Source: Epiperipatus broadwayi
Taxonomy: Eukaryota; Onychophora; Udeonychophora; Euonychophora; Peripatidae
Assembly (NCBI GenBank): GCA_028023455.1
Contig: JAQFVV010006636.1
Coordinates: 62,001-126,000, forward strand
DNA length: 64,000 nucleotides
Direction: 5' to 3'
In this document: in pieces, positions 1-9,854 of the stretch
How positions within the stretch are numbered: the stretch's first letter is position 1
Layout of the letters: each line of letters starts with the position of its first letter
Made by a program: the position numbers and the translations under genes
Notes under the pieces: generated by a model
Databases searched by the model: none
Seen by the model: the letters and a program-made list of their open reading frames with translations, nothing else
Told to the model about the DNA's origin: nothing

Positions 1-97
<97 letters not shown>

Positions 98-140
98 GAC
101 GGACGGACGGACGGACGGACAGACAGACAGACAGACAGAC

Positions 141-235
<95 letters not shown>

Positions 236-236
236 C
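1..236. repeat. Compound GATA/GACG/GACA tetranucleotide microsatellite
   Basis: A (GATA)n run fills about 1-96. It is followed by (GACG)n at about 98-120, (GACA)n at about 120-141, and a second (GATA)n run to about 236. The mixed GATA/GACA composition resembles the simple repeats known as Bkm-type satellites. The left part may continue outside the window. It lies in the intron downstream of the 408-526 exon. Confidence 0.97.
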
Positions 237-407
237 AGTTAAATAAATATGGCGGTCGGCAGATAAAAAAATAGAGAGATAGGTAAATATTTATTTGAAT
301 ACATGGATATAAAAATAGGTAGATAGATTGATAAATGATTAATGCCTTTAGATAAAAAACAAGTAAACAAATAGCAATTAATAGATGTAAATTTATAATG
401 TACTCAC
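237..407 (-). other. Start of the intron after the last visible transglutaminase exon
   Basis: The 5' splice site GTGAGT (plus-strand ACTCAC at 402-407) opens this intron. The sequence is AT-rich and continues into the GATA microsatellite. The next exon is outside the window. Confidence 0.75.
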
Positions 408-526
408 CTGTCCAAACAGCCATGGCCGACCAACACAGCGTTGATGTTCACCAACCCAAATCTTTCCACGATCAGATAGAACGTATTCTTCTTTTAAAGG
501 ATCACTTTCCATGTACACTTGATCCT
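408..526 (-). CDS. Transglutaminase exon: start of the catalytic core
   Basis: This 119-nt exon has acceptor ATAACAG|AG and donor CAG|GTGAGT. It is entered in phase 1 and left in phase 0. With one base from the preceding exon it reads [19 protein letters not shown], then a short stretch ending RPWLFGQ. This matches the transglutaminase pattern FNPWC-x-x-D-x-VY ... EYVL-x-D-x-G ... W-x-FGQ, which lies between the N-terminal beta-sandwich and the papain-like Cys-His-Asp core. The active-site Cys is in a later exon outside the window. Family members cross-link glutamine and lysine side chains using calcium, for example in haemolymph clotting and cuticle or cell-matrix stabilisation. Which paralogue this is cannot be told. 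Confidence 0.9.
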
Positions 527-739
527 CTGTTATATATATGCACAAATTAATAAATTCGTTTAATTCTATACAATATTTGTAAATAATTTAAATTATGACA
601 TTTGTTGTACTGAACATTTGATTGATTAATAAAAATAGTCATCAGTTTGGAAGTGTGAGTACTGCATGGAAAAAAGATCATGATTTTAATTTATTACCCA
701 TAAATCTACATAATGTATTGATTTTAAAAGCATTCCAGA

Positions 740-1170
740 AATAGTTTATAAAATTATATGTAGCAGTCTTAAACATGCATAGGAGAAACTAAAATAAGAC
801 GTGATGCAAAAGTTGAAATTCATAAAAGGAATGTTTAAATATCTTAATTCAATCCTAATTGTTCCAGAATATAACACTGGATCATAAAATCTTGTTTGGT
901 GATGCAAAGTTGTTCTTATTGAATTCATTGAAATAAAAAGAAGGGTCAAGGAAACATTTTTGACTAATCATATTGGATAGGAGGCCATTGAGAGTGTTTT
1001 TTTAATATAAAGGGCAACTGGCATTTGTATTGAATTATGGTTAGTTGTATGTGTGTGATTACATGTATGTTTTCATTAGCACTTGAGAAAGTCTATTTGT
1101 CTTTCACAAGAAACTATGATTGAACTAGTCTTTTCTATTGTTATAGGTTTATTTCTATTTTGATATATAT
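740..1170 (+). pseudogene. Decayed Penelope-like element, GIY-YIG end
   Basis: Reading across a frameshift near 780, the plus strand gives LYVAVLNM then IGETKIRRDAKVEIHKRNV. Further on, after stops, it gives a KRRVKETF-like segment near 930. This matches the GIY-YIG endonuclease pattern Y-IGET-x-R-x-x-x-R-x-x-EHKR ... KR-x-KE at the C-terminus of PLEs. It belongs to a different PLE family from the palindrome at 3473-4993. The following 'cacttgagaaagtctatttg' (about 1080-1100) recurs at about 32950-32970, so it probably belongs to the same repeat. Several stops and frameshifts make it non-functional. Confidence 0.45.
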
Positions 1171-1390
1171 ATGTATGGTGTAATTAAGAGCACATTCCTG
1201 CATTAGTATCACCTATACTACTTTGAATAATAGTATAATAAAATTTTGAGTTTCTAATTTTTTCCTTAACCTAGAGTTCTATCTTTAATTTATTATCTAT
1301 TATCACAATAAAGCTTAAAATTAATAAAAAATAAATATAAAATGTTGAATTTAAGTTAATTTTTTTATATAATACTTATATAGTCTAGAT

Positions 1391-1909
1391 CAGTGGTCTT
1401 CAACCTTTTCATACCTGCGGACCGGTAAAAATAAGGATAAGGTTCGCGGACTAGCAAAAATAAGGATAAGATTTCGCAGAAGTCTATAGATAAATTTTCT
1501 TAAAGATAAGCATAATTGTTATAACTGATCAAAACAACAATGTTAAATATATAAGATAATGTTTTATATATATATGGAGTTTATATAATAAAAAACTTTT
1601 TTTTTAATTTTTTAGAAAAGTAATAAAAAATTTAATTCTACCCCCCCCCCCCCATAAACATCTGTGATAACTAGAAAAATAAATTAATTTATGAATGATT
1701 GATTAGATTTTGTTTTCATTCTGTTTTCTTTTTTTTTTAATTGGGTAAAAATGAGATGAAAAAATAAATAAAAATTAGCTATATTAATTAAAAGTTTAAA
1801 CTCTTATTATTTATTATTACAAACTTTTTACTGCCCATTTAACATGCGGACCTGCAGAAAAGTTCCGCAGCCCCATGCCGGGCTGTGGACCAAGGGTTGA
1901 AGAACACTG
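1391..1909. mobile_element. hAT-type MITE with perfect 8-bp target duplication
   Basis: The ends are CAGTGGTCTTCAACC and GGTTGAAGAACACTG, which form inverted termini of the hAT 'CAGTGGTTCTCAACC' kind. The direct repeat GTCTAGAT flanks both sides (1383-1390 and 1910-1917), as expected for hAT transposase. The 519-bp body is AT-rich, has a C-run near 1641-1654, and shows no transposase ORF. It is a non-autonomous element. Confidence 0.9.
1641..1654. repeat. Poly-C tract
   Basis: A homopolymer run of about 14 C lies inside the hAT MITE and is conspicuous in such AT-rich DNA. Confidence 0.9.
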
Positions 1910-3168
1910 GTCTAGATGGTTGTAGAGTCAAAAGCTGCTTCAATTAACGTCTTATTCCATTAGGCAAAAAATCAAATGGTCTATCTAAACGTAATAGTTT
2001 TAAATTCTAACAACCTTAAAAAAATTAACATTAATAGTATACAATTTATACAAAAATAATTTCAATTGCACTGTATTTATTATCAACTGAACTCTTGCAA
2101 ATGAACAGTTGATGTTATGTGATTTTCCAAAAACAGTGTGGACAATATTAGCTAACTGTTTACTTGTTTATAAAATATGTAAATTCAATTATAAGAACCG
2201 CCTCTCTTGTCTTTCTTGTAATATTTTTTATGTAATCTGAAGTAACATTAATAGCTTATATATATAAAACACTAGATATTTCTGTAATAAGCTAAAATAT
2301 ATGGCTCTTATGTATATATCCTATTTTGTATACATGCATCAATATAAATATGTGTGCATGTGTTTTAGTGTGTATAATAAATCATTAAATAACTTAAAAT
2401 AAGAACCTGTCCTTGTTGAAAAGTATTTGAAATTTTTTATTTTCATTTAAAAGTGGATTTTTTTAAAAAAAAATGCTTAACACAACTATATTGCAAACTA
2501 AGTTTATGTTATTCTAACTTAAATTAAGCTTTCAATTAAAACAAAAAATGTGTGCATTATTTAAAACATATTATAGTTCTAAGACCAACTTTTAAATTTG
2601 ATATCAAAGTATTCCAAATTTCCTCTGTCCAGTAGTCCATATTTAAAAAAGTAGGTCACTTACCTAATATGATTAATGATCATATTGCTTTAGCAGTGCT
2701 TTTTACCTAATGTCTTAAGTTTCAAATGAATTTAAACTATTAAGGCTCCATTTTAAAATGTTAGTATAACTTTACTCAAGCTTTCAAATTTAAACCAAAA
2801 TAATCTCTATACCACCATGTTGTATGCCTTATTTAAAGTATATTGAAGTTCTAAGAATGACTTTTAAATTTTATATCAAAATATTCAAAACTTCTTCTAC
2901 CCTGTGTAAGGAAATATCACATTGTTAATGATTTTTAAAAATGCACCAAATTGCAAAACAAATTACATCGAATTTAAATATATTTTACCTTGATTTTAAC
3001 ATTTTATTCTCAATTCATTAAAAGCCAAAAAAACATACATACAGAGATTCTAAGTTAAATAAAAGCATTTAATAATCAGACATTTTAATGAAATCTTTTC
3101 AATTTTTATAAACATAATATATGCAAAAGTGAATAAGTAAAATGTTTATTTATATATTTTATATTTAC

Positions 3169-3426
3169 CTGGACACCAAGGATTGAATATCATGTATATA
3201 TACTGATTCACTTCATGAACAGTAAAGCGATTAGGTTTACTCAGCAAACCAGCATTTACTTTTAGTGTCCATAAGCCAATTACAGCAGTTGCAGGCACTT
3301 GAACAGTAAAAGTGACAATATTGCCATTTGTATTAACTATTTTTGCAAACCATTTGCTTTTGTCATTATATGCTTCTACTATAGGAAGTTCAATCCTGCT
3401 ACCTTTTACTTCTTTTGGATCAGGAC
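3169..3426 (-). CDS. Transglutaminase exon: second half of N-terminal domain and FNPWC junction
   Basis: This 258-nt exon is entered and left in phase 1 (acceptor ATATTTAG|GT, donor CCAG|GTAAAT). It reads GPDPKEVKGSRIELPIVEA, then a beta-rich segment with VTFTVQVPATAVIGLWTLKV, and ends YIYMIFNPWCP. The 'P-x-x-x-IG-x-W' strand and the final F-N-P-W-C are hallmarks of the transglutaminase N-terminal domain and its joint with the catalytic core. The first codon (Gly) is split with the exon at 11452-11658, and the last codon is completed as Glu by the exon at 408-526. The acceptor has a (TA)n run instead of a pyrimidine tract. Confidence 0.93.
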
Positions 3427-3427
3427 C

Positions 3428-3429
<2 letters not shown>

Positions 3430-3478
<49 letters not shown>
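3430..3478. repeat. (TA)n run abutting a splice acceptor
   Basis: About 49 bp of uninterrupted (AT)n lie between the acceptor of the 3169-3426 exon and the left arm of the PLE palindrome. Length polymorphism here would change the distance from branch point to acceptor. Confidence 0.95.
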
Positions 3479-3480
<2 letters not shown>

Positions 3481-3519
3481 AAATACAGTACAATTTATAT
3501 AAATTATATTCTTTTAGAA

Positions 3520-3555
3520 GTACTTTCGACTATACACTTTGTAGTCTTTATCAAC
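3520..3555 (-). ncRNA. Hammerhead-ribozyme-like motif in PLE tail (left arm)
   Basis: On the minus strand the tail reads TTGATAA, then GACTA-loop-TAGTC, then GAAA. This matches a hammerhead core (CUGAUGA, stem II, GAAA) except for UUGAUAA in place of CUGAUGA. PLEs are known to carry hammerheads. I could not find convincing stems I and III or a cleavage site, so it is probably decayed or chance. Confidence 0.3.
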
Positions 3556-3611
3556 TATATAACGTTGAATAATCAAAACGAGACAACCCTTAACAATACC
3601 CATAGTTCAAT

Positions 3612-4214
3612 TCAGATTTTCCACAATTCTGTTATCTTAACATTTGATGACTGGCGATTCATTAACATTTGATGATTTCTTGAAATCAACATAGCCTCTT
3701 TTATTTTACGTTTATTATGACAACGTTCAATTTGAATAATTTTCATATTTTTATAATCAAATTTAAATCCATATTGACAAGATTTATTATGATCAAATAT
3801 AACAGATGATGAAGGTTTATTTACATCTGTTCCATATTGATTCTCTTTTTGAATTCTATTATATAAAAGCATATGTTCTTTTATTCTCTTCTCAAATGTA
3901 CACTTAGATTCACCAATGTATTGTATGCCGCATCCACATATCAATCTATATATAATAAAATTTTGATTAAACTTTGAATTTTGAATTTTAGAATTATTAA
4001 GCAATCTATTTATGTTATTTGTAGAGAAAAAAGCAATATGACACAAACCATTATAAATTTTCCTAATAAACTTGACCTGCTCATCTGATATAAATGGCAT
4101 TGAAATCCATTTCATTTTGATATTTTTATTTTTAATTTTATTATAGTGTTGATTTCTTTTAAATCCTTTAATAATATTAGCAATTGCATTTTTATAATAA
4201 CCAATTTTCAACAA
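3612..4214 (-). CDS. Penelope-like element C-terminal GIY-YIG endonuclease (5'-truncated)
   Basis: A 200-codon intact ORF. Residues 1-85 are a basic linker. The nuclease starts near residue 88 as IIYRLICGCGIQYIGESK, followed by the conserved Arg in KRIKEHM. A His-containing loop (IFDHNKSCQYG) follows, then KIKEAMLISRNHQMLMNRQ with the expected metal-binding Glu. C-x-C before YIG and KR-x-KE-A near the end are typical of PLE endonucleases, which nick target DNA to prime reverse transcription. The reverse transcriptase is absent, so the element is dead on arrival. The ATG start is simply the first one after truncation. It runs parallel to the host gene, inside its intron. Confidence 0.8.
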   Translation of the reverse strand: MLKIGYYKNAIANIIKGFKRNQHYNKIKNKNIKMKWISMPFISDEQVKFIRKIYNGLCHIAFFSTNNINRLLNNSKIQNSKFNQNFIIYRLICGCGIQYIGESKCTFEKRIKEHMLLYNRIQKENQYGTDVNKPSSSVIFDHNKSCQYGFKFDYKNMKIIQIERCHNKRKIKEAMLISRNHQMLMNRQSSNVKITELWKI

Positions 4215-4251
4215 GTCATTAATTAAAAATGTACATTTATTTGTTAATGAC

Positions 4252-4854
4252 TTGTTGAAAATTGGTTATTATAAAAATGCAATTGCTAATATTATTAAAG
4301 GATTTAAAAGAAATCAACACTATAATAAAATTAAAAATAAAAATATCAAAATGAAATGGATTTCAATGCTATTTATATCAGATGAGCAAGTCAAGTTTAT
4401 TAGGAAAATTTATAATGGTTTGTGTCATATTGCTTTTTTCTCTACAAATAACATAAATAGATTGCTTAATAATTCTAAAATTCAAAATTCAAAGTTTAAT
4501 CAAAATTCTATTATATATAGATTGATATGTGGATGCGGCGTACAATACATTGGTGAATCTAAGTGAACATTTGAGAAGAGAATAAAAGAACATATGCTTT
4601 TATATAATAGAATTCAAAAAGAGAAGCAATATGGAACAGATGTAAAAAAACCTTCATCATCTGTTATATTTGATCATAATAAATCTTGTCAATATGGATT
4701 TAAATTTGATTATAAAAATATGAAAATTATTCAAATTGAACGTTGTCATAATAAATGTAAAATAAAAGAGGCTATGTTGATTTCAAGAAATCATCAAATG
4801 TTAATGAATCGCCAGTCATCAAATGTTAAGATAACAGAATTGTGGGAAATCTGA
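4252..4854 (+). pseudogene. Second copy of the PLE GIY-YIG endonuclease, broken by one stop
   Basis: This is the right-arm twin of the ORF at 3612-4214, in opposite orientation. It is collinear over all 200 codons and differs by few residues (for example CGVQYIGESK for CGIQYIGESK). A TGA at 4564-4566 replaces the Cys codon just after GESK, cutting the nuclease before its conserved Arg. The reading frame continues cleanly after it (KRIKEHMLLYNRIQKEKQYG) to the same stop. The single nonsense change in an otherwise open frame suggests recent duplication. Confidence 0.85.
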
Positions 4855-4910
4855 ATTGAACTATGGGTATTGTTAAGGGTTGTCTCGTTTTGATTATTCA
4901 ACGTTATATA

Positions 4911-4946
4911 GTTGATAAAGACTACAAAGTGTATAGTTGAAAGTAC
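4911..4946 (+). ncRNA. Hammerhead-ribozyme-like motif in PLE tail (right arm)
   Basis: This is the mirror of 3520-3555, with GACTA ... TAGTT-GAAA, so one stem II pair becomes a wobble. The same caution applies: stems I and III are not convincing. Confidence 0.25.
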
Positions 4947-5390
4947 TTCTAAAAGAATATAATTTATATAAATTGTACTGTATTTTGATATATATATTGA
5001 TTTGTATATTACATATATTGTGAAACGAATACAGATATCAAACTTTATTTATTATATATATATATATATATATATAAAGTATAAAGTAGGTTTTGGCTTA
5101 ACCTGTATGTTGTTCTTGATTAATGTTTTGATGAAATAGCAGTCACCAGTATCAAGATTAACTTTCAAAGAAAAACTGTTAGAGCTCAAATATCTCATTC
5201 TTTACCTCATACTCAATTTTCTTATTATTTGAGATCTAACATTTTTTTTTGAAAAGTTAACCTTGACAATGGCTGATGTTATTTCATCCAAATAATTGGG
5301 AAGTATTCAAAAATAACACAAGTTAATCCAAAAGCTACTTTATTTACATCATATAATTGAGAAAACATTAAATATTATATATAAAAAAAT

Positions 5391-5499
5391 TAAGAGCATG
5401 CTAATGAGCTCAAAACAATCTTTTTTTTCTTTTTTTATTATGATAAAAGTAGCATTTATCATTAAAAAAGCTTGTTTTGAGCTCATTAGCATGCTCTTA
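5391..5499. repeat. Hairpin with 28-bp arms
   Basis: TAAGAGCATGCTAATGAGCT... at 5391 is repeated inverted at about 5472-5499. The loop of about 50 bp includes a T-rich run. A related single arm (cttaagagcatgctaatgct) recurs near 40780, so it is a dispersed palindromic MITE. Confidence 0.85.
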
Positions 5500-7097
5500 A
5501 TGTTACATATTGGTAAATGCAAGCTATATATAAGTCATGTGAGATCTGACTTTTTATTATATATATATATATCAATAATTCTTTTAATCAATGTCTATAT
5601 ATTTATAACTTAATGCAATTTTGATACAGCCAGAAAAAATATGCTCAGAGGAAGACACAGAAGTGCAGTAAATGGCGATGGTATTGTCAGTATTGTCAGA
5701 GAGGGCGTACTACGTCTCAAGGCATTTTTTCCACCTAGAAACTAGTTTACCTCAAATCTCATATAATAAAATTAATGCTAGAAAAACAGAAATAATAACG
5801 ATCAAATGATTTTGAATGAAAGAGAAGGTCATTCATCTTCTGGGAATTGAATTGCTGAATGATAATCCAAAAATACCACCAATACCACATCAGTAGCCTC
5901 AAATTAGCGTTTCACGGGTTGTATGATATAACTGTCACATGGATCATACAAAAAGTGGATTTATTATTTTTTAAAGCATTACTATATACGCGTGTGTCAT
6001 TCACTTATTATAATAATAAATCAAAGTTATTAAATAATCAAATCAGCCTTTTAATAAAATCATAACATATCAATTACAAATGCGATGATAAAAGATTATA
6101 AAACTTTTTGTATATACATTGTTAGGCAACATATGTGTTTGTTTTGCTTTGAATCAAAGAAATAACTATTTTTAAACTTTTTCTATGAATATATTTAAGA
6201 TAAGGGGGAGTGGAAATGAGGTAAATACATTTTATCTGTATTTATTTAATCAGCCAACAACAAGTAAATATGCAGTAATATAAACTCTGTAGGAGGAATT
6301 TTTGAATGAAGAGTTTAAAATATATCCGATAAACAATATAACATAATTTAAATAATAAAGAGGGGGAGTGGTGAAATCATGAAAATACAACCAATGATGT
6401 AAACATTTTTATAAGTTAAATTCAAATAAAATTTTTGATAAACATTAAATAATTCGGGGTTATTATAAGACATTAAAAAAATTGATATAATTTGACATTA
6501 AGTATATTTACAATCTTAAATTTAAAATTTAAGTGAGTTCTTCTACAATGTAAGTAAGAATTATCCTATACTGATATAGATCAACAACATAGGTATAGTA
6601 TATTATGGGTCCCATAAATATCTTTAACAGATGTAACTCGAAACTTAAAAATAAATCTATTGCAAAAATAGAACAGTTTTCCAAACAGAGATATTATAAC
6701 GTAATAGGTTTTGCAGGAAGGAATATTAATTAAAGTTGACCAAAGTGAAATTTTAATAAATAAAAGAATATATAATCTAGTTTAAAAATTGGATCAAAAA
6801 ATCTATATAAGTTGACTAAGTTAATCTAGAACCAGCAACTGTATCTATATAACAATAATTATTAACAAATGAAATATTAGAAGTATAAATACTATCGCAA
6901 TGAAAAAAATATTGCAAATAATGACGTCAAGTGCATATGGTAGTATTGTAAATTAGGAAGGAAACTGGTGTTAGTATTTTAAGACTTTTACTGTACAGAA
7001 TATGCAAACATAAGATAATCTATTGATTTCTTTTACAATACCTATAGTTACAAAATTAATAGCTCAAAGATAAGTCTTTTCTAGGCTTCATATCTAT

Positions 7098-7789
7098 TCA
7101 TGAGTTTAGTAAGCAGCCATGTTCATCAAACAACCATAGAGAGCTGCCTTTAATAACAGACTTCAGAATTGTTAGAAGTAACCTTTCCGCCTAATGAATA
7201 AAAGGAATAGACCATAGAGAATAATCTGCTAATTCCCTTGCTATTACAATTCTGTTTGATTGTATTCATGGTCTACTTCCTGTTTGTTGAATCTGAATGA
7301 TGAGTTCATTTTTTCAAGGATGAATGGAAATGAACCACAATCCCCTTTCCCTAGTTGAAATAAATCACTTCTTTCATCATATGACATTCTAAAAGATGTT
7401 ATGTAGTTGTCTACTTCTTTCTGCTTCTTTTGATAATGATCAAGGTATTCTCTTTCCTGGTATTAGAAATGGATATCGTCTCTAATTTTGTTGTTGGCAA
7501 CACTTCACTTATGTGGAGACTCTTAGTTATCATTTTATAGTCAGATTGCAGTTTTTTTACTTATGAGATCTGGTTGTATCACTTTATTGCTGAACGATTT
7601 GGCATAAAGTTGATCCTTATACCATTCATGAAATTGACTTTCAGGTGCTGTCATTACTAGTAGGTATTGACATTTTCTGGCTACAATTGTAACTGGTATT
7701 TAATTTTTGCCCAAGTCATATATGACATAACATGTTGTATCAAATTTGAATGCTTTCAATACATGTGCTAGAACAACATATCTTCAAAG
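7098..7789 (-). pseudogene. Broken protein-coding remnant of unknown gene
   Basis: Minus-strand reading gives about 200 residues of protein-like sequence in several frames. RYVVLAHVLKAFKFDTTCYV leads to an in-frame stop. The same frame continues as TAPESQFHEWYKDQLYAKSF up to about 7560. A frame change near a T-run leads to a KMITKSLHISEVLP segment. A further change gives an open stretch of about 70 codons (about 7460-7245) with REYLDHYQKKQKEVDNYITS and GKGDCGSFPFILEKMNSSFR. A last change gives IARELADYSLWSIPFIH, a stop, and AERLLLTILKSVIKGSSLWL ending at 7098. I count at least two internal stops and three frame changes. I do not recognise the family. No introns are evident within it, so a processed pseudogene or a transposon protein is possible. 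Confidence 0.5.
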
Positions 7790-8845
7790 AACTAAAAATA
7801 ATAGAGGAGACAATCTTCAGAAAAAAAACTACAGATTCTGAATGCTCTGGAAAAAGTTTTTTCTGATCAAAAGTTTTGAAATCCTAACAGAGAGCAAGTA
7901 AAACATGATTACAGTTGATAATTGTTTGCAAAATAATTTAGTAGAAAAATAATTATTTTACCATATTAGTTGAATCAAGTACTGTAGAGAAAGAAACAAA
8001 TTTCTTACAGTTACATTTTTCTAAATGTTATTGAAAAGTGAAAGAATATTGTCCGAATATAATATCTAGAAGAGTTTATATATAGAACTCACAAATACAA
8101 GCTTGTTAAATAAGGTCATGTGACATATGACTTGATTTCTTTGTAATCTATAAGAAGTATCTTTCCTTAATATTGTAACCCAAAAATGGAATACAATTAT
8201 ATATAATAAAAAACAGTACAGAAGAAACCATAAAAGAAGCTATCTTAAAAGTAATAATAATTTATAGTACAAAAGTTGAACAAGATATTAGTAAAAGTTG
8301 ATAAAACTTAGAGGGTACTTTGTAAGCAATATAAGTTTGGAATAAATATATAACAAGGTGTATATATGCTGAGAGATTGAGTTGAGTCTGTTTAAATGTT
8401 AATTTAAGTGTTTAAATCCTGTATAATTTACTTTAGTAAATTTTTATGTATGATATTATTTTAACAACATTAAAATTTTATTTTTAGAATTACATTTTTT
8501 TATTTAATTTTTCTCTTTTGAAAATGTTTACTTTTCCAATTTCCTCCATTTATCTAAATTTTGGCATTGCATTGCTAACCACTATGTTTTCAACAAGATA
8601 TTAATTTTGATGCAAAAAAAAAATCCTGGAAAATTAAACCATTATATTAATGACTGAATAAAATATTGGATAAATTGTATTTATTTATTTCTTTTAGAAA
8701 TGAGCAGGTCTGAAACATATAAAATTAATTTTCTTTCTGTAATATATGTTTATGATTTTTTTTTCTTATTGTATAGTCATATTATCGACTTGTTATATTT
8801 TGTTTATTAATTAAAATATTAAAAACGAAAGTTTGATGAAATTAT

Positions 8846-9200
8846 ATATTGGATTACTTTTATCATCTAATATTAACTGTAAATATTTTAAGAAAAAAAA
8901 AGAAACTTTATTAAACTTTCAGATATGCTTGAATGTTAGTGACAGTACGCGAATTAATATGTAACAATCATTCGAATGATAAAGTCTAATTGGTTAGAGC
9001 ATTGTCTAAAATTTAACATTCACAAATGTAAAGGCCCCAGATTCTATTCCCTTGCTAATTCTGTCACTAGTCAGGCCTCAATATGTAAAAAAAAAGAGAA
9101 TACCATTCAAATTAATATGTTGTATTATGTACTAATATTTGAAAACATATAATAATTAATATTAGATGACGAAAAGCATATAATTATATCTACAACATCA
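8846..9200. mobile_element. tRNA-like SINE family 3, inverted pair
   Basis: The left part (about 8846-8960) is the element's tail in minus orientation ('ttggattacttttatcatctaata'). The right part starts with a tRNA-like head (8985-9055, CTAATTGGTTAGAGCATT ... AGATTCTATTCCC), then 'ctgtcactagtcaggcc' and a plus-oriented tail. The same organisation recurs at 11818-12525. Copies are diverged. Confidence 0.5.
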
Positions 9201-9299
9201 TCATTACTAACTTTCAGCAAAATGTAAAGTTTTAATGAATTCTTTATTCCTTCAAGTAATCTACATTCAACCTGGATATTTCAGTCAAAAGCATGTATA

Positions 9300-9378
9300 A
9301 ATTGTATTCTGTATATTACCTAGGTGATAATGATAATAAATTGTATTCTGTATGTTACCTAGGTGATAAGATAATGAT
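9300..9378. repeat. Tandem duplication, 39-bp unit
   Basis: ATTGTATTCTGTATATTACC at 9301 recurs at 9340 as ATTGTATTCTGTATGTTACC, each followed by TAGGTGATAA. This is a simple local duplication. Confidence 0.85.
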
Positions 9379-9854
9379 GACCTCATTGTGAACCATGAGT
9401 TATAAATGAAGTAATGGTTAATACTGATCTGTTACTGTTCTAATCTGCTATCCACATTTCCATTTTTAGCTTTTATTAATTCTTTAAACACTGCTTTGAT
9501 GTCATGAAACACCATAGGGACGACTAGTCAATCATTTGACAATTCCTTTTGAAAAATAGTGATTTATTGTAGTAATAATCTATGACTTAATTTATAAATC
9601 CAATGTGTAATCTAAAGCCTGCTAGTATTAGTTTTCATTATTAGGTTTCCTTTTTCTTTTGTTGAACTTTTATTAATATTTGTTCCCCACCCATCCACTC
9701 ACCCAATATCTAAAAAAAGATCAGTTGTATGTTTTCTTTGGATTTCTGGGTCATCAGTTTAGAATCTCAAAGTTCTTCTTTTGATTTGTAAATAACAGAT
9801 TACTTTTTGAACATTATTATTAAAAATTTATGTAAATTTAGTTTTTCTTAAAGG

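Larger units (their letters stand above)
527..3168 (-). other. Transglutaminase intron (2.6 kb)
   Basis: The intron has donor GTAAAT (plus-strand ATTTAC, 3163-3168) and an acceptor at 527-528. It holds a decayed PLE endonuclease remnant (740-1170) and a hAT MITE (1391-1909). I recognise nothing in the AT-rich sequence at 1918-3168. Two stretches there look like diverged duplicates of each other (near 2540-2660 and 2780-2900, both with 'tttaaatttgatatcaaagtattc'-like text). Confidence 0.7.
3473..4993. repeat. Near-perfect 1.5-kb palindrome of two PLE 3' ends
   Basis: The left arm (about 3473-4222) is the reverse complement of the right arm (about 4244-4993). Arms are ~750 bp and the spacer is 21 bp (4223-4243), itself carrying AAATGTACATTT. 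I see only scattered single-base differences, including one that makes a stop codon in the right arm. Each arm carries one copy of the same GIY-YIG ORF and the same 3' tail. Dimeric or inverted PLE insertions, often 5'-truncated, are known for this retroelement class. Confidence 0.92.

Noticed and set aside
2660-2690. Exon candidate with donor TTAG|GTAAGT on the minus strand
   Set aside because: There is no pyrimidine-rich acceptor and the text is an imperfect AATATGATCATTAATCATATT palindrome.
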